From positions 38,943,797 to 39,007,796 of the forward strand of contig CP136061.1 of NCBI GenBank assembly GCA_032622095.1: DNA of 64,000 bases, given 5' to 3'. The stretch is from Siphonodentalium dalli (lineage: Eukaryota; Mollusca; Scaphopoda; Gadilida; Siphonodentaliidae). The translations under genes were made by a program, and so were the position numbers. Positions 24,197 through 34,070 of the stretch are shown piece by piece; within the stretch, counting starts at the first letter, position 1; every line of letters starts with the position of its first letter. Below the pieces are notes generated by a model that was not told the origin of the DNA, made no database searches, and saw only the letters and a program-made list of their open reading frames with translations.

Positions 24197-25945
24197 GTAA
24201 TAAGGTAACTACTCGTCAATGATGCTTGAATACATAAATGATTAATAAGGTAACAACTACCCGTCAATGATCGACGTCTTAATATAGAAAGGTTTAATAA
24301 GGTAACTAACTACACGGCAATGATACTTATTATAGAAGGTTAATACTTTAACTTCTTGTCAATGATGCTTTAATATAGAAATGGTTAATAAGGTAACTAC
24401 CCGTCAATAATGTTTTAGTGTAGAAATAGTTACTAAGGTAACTGCATGTCAATGATGCTTTAATAAAGAAAGGGTTAATAAGATAAAGTTCTACACGTCA
24501 ATGATGCTTAAATATAGAAAGGGCTAATAGGGTAACTACACGTCAATGATGTTTTAATATAGAAAGGGTTAATATGGTAATTACACGCCAATTGTGCTTT
24601 AATATAGAAAGGGTTAATATGGTAACTACCGTCCATGATGCTTTAATATAGAACTGGCTACTATGATAACTACATGTCAATGATGCTTTATTGTAGAAAG
24701 GGTTAATAATGTAACTAATCACCAATGATACTCATTATAAAAAGGGTTAATAAGGTAACTACCTGTCAATTATTGCTTCAACGTAGAAAGGGTTAATAAG
24801 GTAATTACACGCCAATGGTGCTTTAATATAGAAAGGGTTAATATGGTAATTATCAGTCAATGATGCTTTAATATAGAAAGTGTTATAATATGGTAACTGC
24901 ACGTCAATGATGCTTTGATACAAAAATGGTTAATAAGGTAATTACCCGTCAATGGCGCTTTAATATATAAATGGTTTATAATGTAACTACTCACCAATGA
25001 TACTTAGTATAGAAAGTGTTGTTTAATGTAACTACCTGTCAATTAATGCTTTAATATAGAAAGTGTTAATAAGGTAACTACACGACAATGATACTTTAGT
25101 ATATAGAGGGTTAATTAGGCAACTACCCGTCAATGATATTTTAATAAAGAAAGGGCTAATAAGGTAACTACATGTCAATGCTGCTTTAATACAGAAATGG
25201 TTAATAAGGTAACTTCACGTCAATGATGCTTTAATATAGAAATGGTTAATAATGTAACTACTCACCAATGATACTTAGTATAGAACGGGTTAATAAGATA
25301 ATTTCTACCCAGCAATAATGATGCTTTAATATAGAAAGGGTTATAATAAGGTAACTACACGTCAATGATGCTTTAATACATAAATGGTTAATAAGGTAAC
25401 TACCCGCCAATGGCGCTTTAATATAGAAAGGGTTAATAATGCAACTACTCACCAATGATACTTAGTATAGATAGGGTTAATAAGGTAACTACCTGTCAAT
25501 TAATGCTTTAATATAGAATGGGTTAATAAGGTAACTACACGCCAACGGTACTTAGTATATAAAGGGTTAATAAGGTAACTATATACGACAATGATACTTT
25601 GGTATATACAGAGTTAAGGAGGCAACTACCCGTCAATGATGCTATACTATAGAAAGGGTTAACATTGTAACTACACATCAATGATATTTTAATATAGAAA
25701 GGGTTAATAAGGTAACTACACGTCAATGATGCTTTAATAAAGAAAGGGTTAATAAGGTAACTTCACATCAACGGTGCTTTAATATAGAAAGGGTTAATAA
25801 TGTAACTACTCACCAATGTTACTTAGTATAGAAAGCGTCAATAAGGTAACTACCTGTTAATTAATGATTTAATATAAATGGTTAATAAGGTAACTACACG
25901 CCAATGATGCTGTAATATAGAAAGGGTTAATAAGGTGACTTCAAT
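24197..25945. repeat. Satellite array, about 45-bp unit, about 38 copies
   Basis: The consensus unit reads GGTTAATAAGGTAACTACAC then GTCAATGATGCTTTAATATA then GAAAG. The units diverge by substitutions and small indels. Some use ACTCACCAATGATACTTAGT as a second unit type, and these recur at intervals, which suggests higher-order structure. Frames on the minus strand through the array are repeats, not genes. Confidence 0.95.
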
Positions 25946-25975
25946 GCAGATTATACAGTTTAACAAAATACCACA

Positions 25976-26290
25976 GGTGTATATATCCGGATGAACACTG
26001 TAGTAAATACCTGGGCGAAACCCTGGTGTAAATACCTGGGTGTAAATACTCCGGATAACCTGGGTCTAAATACCCGGGTGTGACAGCGTCTTCTAAATTA
26101 TATCCGCAAAAACCAGGGTAAACTGGGGTTTATACCTAACATATATAGAAAACACCTGGGTAAATCTATATAAATCCCTGATTTACCTGGGTGTAACCTG
26201 GGTGTGACCTGGTGGAACCAGGGTAAAACCTATATGTACCGGGGTATACCTAGGTTAACACCAAGATTTACACAGGTACATTTTTATATG
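25976..26290. repeat. Degenerate CCTGGGTGTAAATA-type repeat
   Basis: At least eight irregular occurrences of ACCTGGGTGTAA or close variants (CCCTGGTGTAAATACC, CCTGGGTCTAAATACCC, CCTGGGTGTGACC). Spacing is uneven, so this is a scrambled minisatellite. Confidence 0.7.
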
Positions 26291-26333
26291 GGGATCTCTT
26301 CAGCTTTAGGATGAACCATCGACAATTCAACAT

Positions 26334-26616
26334 GACAACGACGAACTGCAACAGTATCTCAAAGAACCATGTGTGCCAAGGGACAGCAACGTTCTAGAGT
26401 TCTGGAAATGTAATACGAATACCTACCGTGGACTCAGTCTCTGCCAAGTGCCAATGCGTGCCCGCTTCATCTGCTCCTGTAGAGCGTCTGTTCAGCATTG
26501 CCGGCCAGATTGTTCGTCCGGACAGGTGTCGCCTTAAGGATGAGCGTTTCGAGCAACTGATGATGCTCAAGTGCAATCGACATATCAAGTGCTATGTGCT
26601 AAATCATTTAACCTAA
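26334..26616 (+). pseudogene. hAT transposase C-terminal fragment (dimerisation domain)
   Basis: In two frames with a shift near 26430: an ELQQYLKEPCVPRDSNVLEFWK stretch (here split as ELQQYLKEPC and VPRDSNVLEFWK) comes first. It is followed by CVPASSAPVERLFSIAG, then RPDRCRLKDERFEQLMMLK and a stop. The APVERLFS and L.LK elements are the hallmark of the hAT dimerisation domain. The catalytic DDE part is absent. It is a remnant of a cut-and-paste transposase, directly followed by the LINE fragment below. Confidence 0.85.
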
Positions 26617-26619
26617 ATG

Positions 26620-27163
26620 TGCTCCATTAGAAGGTCCCTTAGACTTTCTTCTCTATCGTCTAAGATGAGAGTTGTGTCGTCTGCATACTGTGTGATTTTG
26701 TATTCAAAATTGCCGAGGTTAATACCTTTGATGCTTTTATTAGATTTTATCATGATAGCTAAGATTTCTGCGCATATCAGAAAAATATAAGGCGAAATTG
26801 GGTCACCGTGCGGACAGCCACTGTTTAGTTGGAAGCTCTGAGATATATATCAATTCATCAGAATAGATGAGTTGATATTTGTGTAGAAAGTATAAATCCA
26901 TTTTTTATGTCATCACCAAAGTTAAAAAGGTCAAAACATTTATTTATAAATTTCCATGATACTGAGCCAAATACCTTTTCAAAATCTAGCAGGAGCAGGA
27001 GACCAGGTTTATCGGGCTAATTTTGTTTTATGCATAATATCATAAATTAATCTAGTGTTGTCTCCAATATACCGATTTTTTAAGAAACCAGTTTGGTCAA
27101 TTACATCGGGTAGAACATTTTTCATTCGTTCAGCTATACAAGAAGACGCTAGTTTATATGTTA
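26620..27163 (-). pseudogene. LINE-C reverse transcriptase fragment
   Basis: On the minus strand three frame segments spell an RT core: YKLASSCIAERMKNVLP and QTGFLKNRYIGDNTR; then LLLLLDFEKVFGSVSWKF (motif A); then GCPHGDPISPYIFLICAEIL (motif B) and QYADDTTLILD (motif C). Motif A has F-G where F-D is usual, and motif B has P-H where R-Q is usual. A frameshift near 27018 and a stop near 26864 break it. The motif style (GDPISPYIF, YADDT) differs from LINE-A, -B, -D and -E, so this is a separate lineage, L1/Tx1-like in appearance. Confidence 0.8.
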
Positions 27164-27630
27164 CTAGCAGGTGACCCGACTTCGTCCGGGCTTTGACCTT
27201 GTATTGACCATTTTGAAGGTCAAGGTCAGGTCGGTGTCACGATTTGACCCGTCGAAAACACGCCCCCGACAAAAGTTTCCCTTGGTATCAAATTTTTTAA
27301 TTTAATTTGAGTTAATTTTGCCTGGTACCCGTCCCGTGATGGTACCGTCCCTAAAATTGGTACGTTTGTGGGTCCTCGGGCGGAAAAACTTACCCGAAGA
27401 AAATCTCCCCCGTTCCTTGGAACCCCTAAGTACGAAAACAGAAACAAGAATCACACAACACCCCCATGTCTGGATACAGACACACTCACGTCTGGCCCTA
27501 GACATAAGAATCACATTACACGTCGTCCCATCTTTATTTTCTGACCTATGTCAGACGTAGTGCAGTTAAGTGTTCATAAAGCATCGTCCCGTCTTTATTG
27601 TCTGACCTATGATAGACGCAGGTCAGTAAT
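27164..27630. repeat. Dispersed repeat R1, copy 1
   Basis: It begins ACTAGCAGGTGACCCGACTT and carries GACCTTGTATTGACCATTTT, GAAGGTCAAGGTCAGGTC and ACGATTTGACCCGTC. Other copies are at 35.13, 47.77 and 60.56 kb. Here it continues into CCCGTCCCGTGATGGTACCG and two similar phrases around ATCGTCCCGTCTTTAT / GTCGTCCCATCTTTAT. Confidence 0.8.
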
Positions 27631-28810
27631 TAAGTGTTCATAAATAAATAATGACATGTACGTCAAAATAATCAATATGATATGAAGTAGTAATAGTAAT
27701 AATAATAATAATGGAGATACATCATATGAGCGGGCGTTGCACTTGAATGTTCAGGTGAATGGGTTCGCACTTGAAATGTTTAGGTGAATGGGGTGAGTGG
27801 CTATCGTGTGTCATACGGATAATCAACATGTACATGACTGTAGCATCGGGTGTTTTGGTTGAAGATAATTTATTTGTTTAATTACTTTGCATAAAAAATT
27901 CTACGCATGACTTCGGTGTTTATCTTATTGAGGAGTTGGCTCATTTTTGCTGTGGTAGGAAAAGTATAATAATATTTTGCTATATTTGAATATCTGGTTG
28001 ACATGACGTGGAATTCGTTCCCCAAAACATCACGTTTGCACAGTTTACATCTTTTACCACTACAACCCCGTACCCACTACATGCTCCCAGTTGTTTAGCC
28101 TTGTCCATAATGCAATCTATATCGTCCAAAACAATCGAGCCTAATAATAATGTCTGTTTTACCTAGTTGCCCTGTCATTTTTGGGATCCAATACCCGGCT
28201 ATGGCTATATTTCGCATTTTTGTGACATTAAGGGAGGGTTAAGTTTTTGCCTATTATTGCAACATTTGTAGGGTCAGGATAACGATGTTTATACAGTCCG
28301 ATAGAAAATGGTCCGATCGTTCCAAACGTATATAATATGATAACCTAGGTCAAGTGTGCTAGTTCTGTACAGAGTTGACGGGCGACATATTCTCTGAATC
28401 GTCATGATTTATTGACACAGAACGTTACATTCTCTACCAGGACGTCGTGAAATCTCAAACAAACCAGAACAAAATAAGAACGTTCCGATCTAGTGTCACC
28501 ATGTACCCCATAATAACAAATAGAACGTTCTGTTTTTGGTGATGTGATTAACTTTTACCCAACTGTGTATTGCTGGTCAGTCGCTGAAAACCAAGCTAAT
28601 TTTTCGGTAGGGTACCTTCACAAATAGTCTTACCACACATAGCTGCCACCAATTCCGACAAGGCCAAGAATCATTTTCATAAATGATATAGATTTACCTT
28701 CCAGAAAAGTTCGTTTCAACTTGTTCTGCCGTGGGTAGGTGTATCCGACCACTTTTGGCATTTGGTCGCTCCTCTATTTAGGCAGTCGGTGACAGGCGAC
28801 AATTATCAGT
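27631..28810. other. No gene supported; flank of the ATPase element
   Basis: A short (AAT)n run lies at about 27694-27712. A near-duplicate phrase, CACTTGAATGTTCAGGTGAATGG / CACTTGAAATGTTTAGGTGAATGG (shown as CACTTGAATGTT and CACTTGAAATGTT), lies at 27740-27790. A 43-codon minus-strand ATG frame (28630-28761) with a hydrophobic C-terminal stretch is too short to support. Confidence 0.45.
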
Positions 28811-30706
28811 AGTATAGTCTACCCTTTTGGGTATACCGTTTGACTTGACTTTGCTCATCGCCTGATCCTGAGCTAACGGGGGTTACAGGTCACGCCGCGT
28901 GGGTGTATATGGGGTGAAGGTTATCACGAGAATAGCGCCTAATTATCGCGGGTAATAAACAATGCGTGTATGTCTAAATGATATCTCCATCGCGTTAACC
29001 CTACCGCTTATCGCCTATTCGTGTAATATGAAAGAAAATATGTACTCGGGTGACTGCTATCAGAGGTATATATTAATCACGAGAATAACTCGTCAGCGTC
29101 GCGCGTGCTAGCGATAAACCAGATCGCGTGTACTATACACAGTGGTAGATAATATATGTATTGGTTTGACTGCCTAAACCCTAAGCGCCTAATCCTGAGC
29201 TATCAAGGTGGGGTTACATGTCACGACGCGTGGGTGTATATGGGCGAAGGTTATCACGAGAATAACGCCCGATTATCGCGGGTACTATATAAACAACGCG
29301 TGTATGTCTAAATTATATCTCCCTCGCGTTAACCCTACCGCTTATCGCCTATTCATATAATATGAAATAAAATAGGGTGTGTGTACTAGGGATATAGGTT
29401 ATCCGCAGTATTTGATCAAGGTACATATTAATACGTGGGTATATAGTCGTAAGTATTTGTTTTTTGTCACGGAAGTAAAAGCATTATTGAAGACTTCCAA
29501 TAGACTATATCTGAGAAATTTCTCGCGCACAAATTCTATAGTTATAGTTATTATAATAGTGATTATTGTAAGCCTAATCAATCTGATAACAGGAATATAC
29601 TAATGCACTATACGGTCTGGCAATTCTCTCGCTGGTTCAACAAAGAAACCTCTTCAATATTTATCCGGCACCTGGTGGGGGGGTGTGTCTTCACCGAGAA
29701 TCCCTATTAACACACCCAAATATTGATATAGTGGTATGTCTCCACCCACACCCCTATATTTATGTCCAAATACAATAAATGGAACCCAACACAAACACAT
29801 AAACAACTAATGTATCAACATTTGCTTTATTCGACACCAAGAATAACAGGTTTATTTCAGTTAATTATCCATATTTTCATCGTCGTCATCTTGCTCAGAG
29901 TCTATATGTTTATCGTTTTTGTCCTTACTGTTATTCTTCATGTACTCCATCAGGAGGGGTTTATATCTCCTCAATGAAATCCGAACGGCAGGGAGTATAT
30001 CATAGCTATCATCTAGCATCTTATACACACGATCCATGATTTTGATATGAGTTTTCCCACCACTAACTTCGAGTAAATTTTGTATAAATGCAGCGTATAT
30101 GTTTAAAAAACGCCTCTCATATTCGGGCCACATCTTCACATTTGATTTTTCTTCAGCCTCTTCTTCCGTCAACCCTTTCTTCATATAGCGTTCAACTAAT
30201 TCATCTAATTCTGCTTTATTGTCATCTAGGGCCTGTAACCACACATCTTCGAAATAGTCGTTTTCTTTTTCAGTCGGAAGTGTTAATATGTGTCTGTCCT
30301 GGTCCGGAATTGATTCTATTTTCTTTGTGTCAATTTTCTGTTTTTTATTATTCACCGGTGCTTCTTCACTTGCTTCTCTTTTCTTCCTATCAGAACACCA
30401 ATTTTTAATGTGCCTTTGTACATCATGCTGGGTCTCAAACACGACACCGCAATCGTCACAGCTTGGTATGATACCGTCTTCGCTTTCAGAGTCGTATTCC
30501 TGCTCTGACAATAGCCTAGGGTATGTCGTTTCACTGAGGTTATCTTTCGTTTGTTGCGTTATCACCTCGACGGACTCATTAACAGTACTGTTATTTGGTA
30601 ATATGCTTTCTTCTTTTATACTGGCCTTTGTCAACATTATATTACTGCGCAGTCGCAAACTTTCTGGAGTATTCGTTTTTAAGTCAACTACAAGATAACC
30701 AAATGG
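28811..30706 (+). repeat. Left arm of the inverted duplication
   Basis: Contains about 1.05 kb of non-coding terminal sequence and the 3' 0.85 kb of the ATPase gene. Inside the terminal part two direct units of about 185 bp lie at 28859-29041 and 29186-29373. They share CCTGAGCTA, ACGCGTGGGTGTATATGGG and CGCGTTAACCCTACCGCTTA. The AT-rich 74-codon frame at 29379-29603 has no ATG. Confidence 0.9.
29826..29856 (-). terminator. Two polyadenylation signals after the ATPase stop
   Basis: Reading the minus strand after the TAA at 29861-29863, AATAAA occurs at 29856-29851 and again at 29831-29826. Both are kept in the right arm. This fits an mRNA made by host polymerase II. Confidence 0.65.
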
Positions 30707-31519
30707 TTGATTGGTAGCTTTATTGAAATGGGACATAAAGTGTTGCGTTTTCTCTGGATACATTTGACGAGCTAGAGTCATTACCTGCATTTTATCTATG
30801 GGGTTGTTGAATAGAATCAAGTAGTGGCAATTTCTCCGTTGGGTGGGGTCCTTGTTATAGTACAGAGATTGGTTAATCGCAAACACGGATATACCCAAAT
30901 GGTGACTACCCTCGGTGAATAATTCAGTAACCCGCGAATCCTTGGACGCCGTAGACATAAGGTCATCAAGTACAATCAGACATTTTTTTCCAGAATGCAT
31001 GAGGGTGTCCAAATTAGTCGGAAGGCCTTGTATAAACTGGACAGATGGCGCGACTGTGTCCTTGATTTCATCGTATAATGCCTGCCAGTACTTATAGAAC
31101 CAAATTATTTTCTCGGGTGAAGGCTGTATACTCGCTGAACAATTTTGAAGTATACTCTTAAGCAAGTGTGTTTTGCCGCAAGAAGTGGGTCCCGAAATCC
31201 AAGCGGTAAATGGATGCCTGAACTTGAAGTCATCCTTCAGCGCGCCACCACTGCTTTCTCTATAAGGTTGTTGTTGTTGTTGTAGTTGTTGTTGTAGTTG
31301 TTGTTGTAGTTGTTGTTGTTGTTGTTGAGAATGTTTGAACTTTATATGCCGTTTTAAACTGTCTGGCCATACATATTCACTTGAACATGTTTCACACTGA
31401 TGCTTCATCCTTGACAGACCGGCGGGCACTGAGTCTTTTCCAGTAAAAAGAGAGTCTTTTATGACAAGAAGGACAATATCTATTAATCGAGGTGTTTTCA
31501 GTTCCAGATTTTGTATCAT
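29861..31519 (-). CDS. Viral-type P-loop packaging ATPase (A32/FtsK-HerA-like), zinc-finger fused
   Basis: An intact 552-codon frame from ATG to TAA. Seen in order: a C2H2 finger at residues 42-63 (CETC then HIKFKH); a glutamine-rich run at 65-84; FRHPFTAWISGPTSCGKT with the Walker A box at 110-117; Walker B CLIVLDDLM at 180-188; an AINQSLY sensor-like motif at about 214-220; a second Cys-rich finger at 354-375 (CDDC, H and a final C); and a charged, acidic C-terminus. Such ATPases drive DNA into capsids in large DNA viruses and Polinton/adintovirus-like elements. That role here is inferred from the P-loop style and the inverted-repeat context. The zinc fingers and polyQ are unusual additions. 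The gene points outward, with its start at the spacer centre and only about 65 bp of AT-rich DNA before the right arm. AATAAA signals follow the stop. The exact family needs a profile search. Confidence 0.7.
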   Translation of the reverse strand: MIQNLELKTPRLIDIVLLVIKDSLFTGKDSVPAGLSRMKHQCETCSSEYVWPDSLKRHIKFKHSQQQQQQLQQQLQQQLQQQQQPYRESSGGALKDDFKFRHPFTAWISGPTSCGKTHLLKSILQNCSASIQPSPEKIIWFYKYWQALYDEIKDTVAPSVQFIQGLPTNLDTLMHSGKKCLIVLDDLMSTASKDSRVTELFTEGSHHLGISVFAINQSLYYNKDPTQRRNCHYLILFNNPIDKMQVMTLARQMYPEKTQHFMSHFNKATNQPFGYLVVDLKTNTPESLRLRSNIMLTKASIKEESILPNNSTVNESVEVITQQTKDNLSETTYPRLLSEQEYDSESEDGIIPSCDDCGVVFETQHDVQRHIKNWCSDRKKREASEEAPVNNKKQKIDTKKIESIPDQDRHILTLPTEKENDYFEDVWLQALDDNKAELDELVERYMKKGLTEEEAEEKSNVKMWPEYERRFLNIYAAFIQNLLEVSGGKTHIKIMDRVYKMLDDSYDILPAVRISLRRYKPLLMEYMKNNSKDKNDKHIDSEQDDDDENMDN

Positions 31520-31587
31520 CTAGGAAATTATGAGTATATATTTTTTTATTTAAAAAAAAATAAATATATATATATATATAAATATGT

Positions 31588-33473
31588 CCATTTGGTTATC
31601 TCGTAGTTGACTTAAAAACGAATACTCCAGAAAGTTTGCGACTGCGCAGTAATATAATGTTGACAAAGGCCAGTATAAAAGAAGAAAGCATATTACCAAA
31701 TAACAGTACTGTTGAGTCCGTCGAGGTGATAACGCAACACACGAAAGATAACCTCAGTGAAACGACATACCCTAGGCTATTGTCAGAGCAGGAATACGAC
31801 TCTGAAAGCGAAGACGGTATCATGCCAAGCTGTGACGATTGTGGTGTCGTGTTTGAGACCCAGCATGATGTACAAAGGCACATTAAAAATTGATGTTCTG
31901 ATAGGAAGAAAAGAGAAGCGAGTGAAGAAGCACCGGTGAATAATAAAAAACAGAAAATTGACACAAAGAAAATAGAATCAATTCCGGACCAGGACAGACA
32001 AATATTAACACTTCCGACTGAAAAAGAAAACGACTATTTCGAAGATGTGTGGTTACAGGCCCTAGATGACAATAAAGCATAATTAGTTGAACTCTATATG
32101 AAGAAAGGGTTGACGGAAGAAGAGGCTGAAGAAAAATCAAATGTGAAGATATGGCCCGAATATGAGAGGCGTTTTTTAAACATATACGCTGCATTTATAC
32201 AAAATTTACTCGAAGTTAGTGGTGGGAAATTTCATATCAAAATCATGGATCGTGTGTATAATATGCTAGATGATAGCTATAATATACTCCCTGCCGTTCG
32301 GATTTAATTGAGGAGATATAAACCCCTCCTGATGGAGTACATGAAGAATAACAGTAAGGACAAAAACGATAAACATATAGACTCTGAGCAAGATGACGAC
32401 GATGACAATACGGATAATTAACTGAAATAAACCTGTTCTTGGTGTCGAATAAAGCAAATGTTGATACAATAGTTGTTTATGTGTTTGTGTTGGGTTCCAT
32501 TTATTGTATTTGGACATAAATATAGGGGTGTTGGTGGAGACATACCACTATATCAATATTTGGGTGTGTTAATAGGGATTCTCGGTGAAGACACACCCCC
32601 CACCCCCACCAGGTGCCGGATAAATATTGAAGAGGTTTCTTTGTTGAACCAGCGAGAGAATTGCCAGACCGTATAGCGCATTAGTATATTCCTGTTATCA
32701 GATTTATTAGGCTTACAATAATCACTATTATAATAACTATAACTATAGAATTTGTGCGCGAGAAATTTCTCAGATATAGTCTATTGGAAGTCTTCAATAA
32801 TGCTTTTACTTCCGTGACAAAAAACAAATACTTACGACTATATACCCACGTATTAATATGAACCTTGATCAAATACTGCGGATAACCTATATCCCTAGTA
32901 CACACACCCTATTTTATTTCATATTACATGAATAGGCGATAAGCGGTAGGGTTAACGCGAGGGAGATATAATTTAGACATACACGCGTTGTTTATATAGT
33001 ACCCGCGATAATCGGGCGCTATTCTCGTGATAACCTTCGCCCATATACACCCACGCGTCGTGACATGTAACCCCACCTTGATAGCTCAGGATTAGGCGCT
33101 TAGGGTTTAGGCAGTCAAACCAATACATATATTATATACCACTGTGTATAGTACACGCGATCTGGTTTATCGCTAGCACGTGCGACGCTGACGAGTTATT
33201 CTCGTGATTAATATATACCTCTGATAGCAGTCACCCGAGTACATATTTTCTTTCATATTACACGAATAGGGCGATAAGCGGTAGGGTTAACGCGAGGGAG
33301 ATATCATTTAGACATACACGCATTGTTTATTACCCGCGATAATTAGGCGCTATTCTCGTGATAACCTTCACCCATATACACCCACGCGGCGTGACCTGTA
33401 ACCCCCGTTAGCTCAGGATCAGGCGCTGAGCAAAGTCAAGTCAAACGGTATACCCAAAAGGGTAGACTATACT
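31588..33473 (-). repeat. Right arm of the inverted duplication
   Basis: A reverse-complement copy of the left arm, with the same two internal units of about 185 bp. The copy ends abruptly at CCATTTGG, corresponding to base 30706, which places the duplication breakpoint inside the ATPase coding sequence. Confidence 0.9.
31600..32420 (+). pseudogene. Broken inverted copy of the ATPase 3' half
   Basis: Corresponds to residues from about 272 to the C-terminus of the intact gene. The P-loop and Walker B are outside the duplicated part. It carries lesions not present in the full copy, including a stop replacing the final cysteine of the second finger (near 31892), a small deletion with a TAA near 32080, and a TAA near 32305. 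It is not translatable as a unit. Transcribed with the intact copy it could pair as double-stranded RNA. Confidence 0.8.
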
Positions 33474-34066
33474 AATATTATCATTTCAGTTATACTCTTC
33501 CAATATTTATTATAACTACTCCTTCTATAGAATCATAAAACCCATTTCTAAAGGAATTATTTTGAGAAAAGAATTGTCTTCATAATATTAGAAAAATACT
33601 TGACATCGCTGTAAAATAGTACTATTCTGCAATTACACCAAGTCCGCACACGACAACACCACCTTCCGATTGAGTCAGGTCGTTGGAACAACACAGAATA
33701 CTCACATAGATTATGAACCCTATCAGAAAACATTGGGGACGAATTTTATATTGTTCTAGAATGCAACTGTTTCCACGAGTTAACCCTTTCACGACTGAAG
33801 CCTCTTGAAATGTTGCGAAAACATGTGCCAATGCATAGGGCGCCTCGCATGTATAAGAGTGCATATGATTTGGCCTAGCAATATTTACCTTGGCCTTGTA
33901 AGCCAACGTATTCTCTTATGTACATGTATGCTAGGCTCCATGTGGGGAAACTCGTTTATATAAGAGAATACACTGGCACAGGGTCTTCAATGATGCAGCA
34001 GCGCAGCTCCCGCCATGACAATTAAGGGCCAGGTACATACACACATAAGTAATATTACACGAGGGA
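33474..34066. other. No gene seen; partial hairpin-MITE relative
   Basis: At 33821-33990 the phrases GCCAATGCATAGGGCG, CCTCGCATGTATAAGAG and TATATAAGAGAATACACTGG resemble the double-hairpin element at 43.12-43.52 kb, but rearranged. No open frame is supported. Confidence 0.45.
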
Positions 34067-34070
34067 TATA

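Larger units (their letters stand above)
28811..33473. mobile_element. 4.66-kb inverted-duplication element with viral-type packaging ATPase
   Basis: Two near-identical arms (28811-30706 and 31588-33473) face each other across an 881-bp unique spacer. Both outer ends read AGTATAGTCTACCCTTTTGG inwards. The outer 210 bp compared by eye shows two substitutions and two single-base indels. Polinton/Maverick-type elements have AG-initial TIRs, 6-bp target duplications and a packaging ATPase, so this may be a drastically reduced relative. Here no 6-bp duplication abuts the ends. A 7-base ATTATCA occurs 2 and 3 bases outside them (28802-28808 and 33477-33483). No integrase, polymerase, protease or capsid gene is present in the unit. 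Confidence 0.75.

Noticed and set aside
24197-25945. Regularly spaced repeats resembling a CRISPR array
   Set aside because: Units are contiguous 45-bp satellite repeats without unique spacers, in a eukaryotic context with no cas genes.
28630-28761. 43-codon ATG frame with hydrophobic end next to the ATPase element
   Set aside because: Too short to distinguish from chance and not repeated on the other flank.
30088-30698. Plus-strand frames of 106 and 136 codons antisense to the ATPase gene
   Set aside because: Shadows of the ATPase coding strand; their copies in the right arm follow the same sequence.
28802-33483. ATTATCA as the target-site duplication of the ATPase element
   Set aside because: It lies 2 and 3 bases outside the inverted ends rather than adjoining them; not accepted without other copies.
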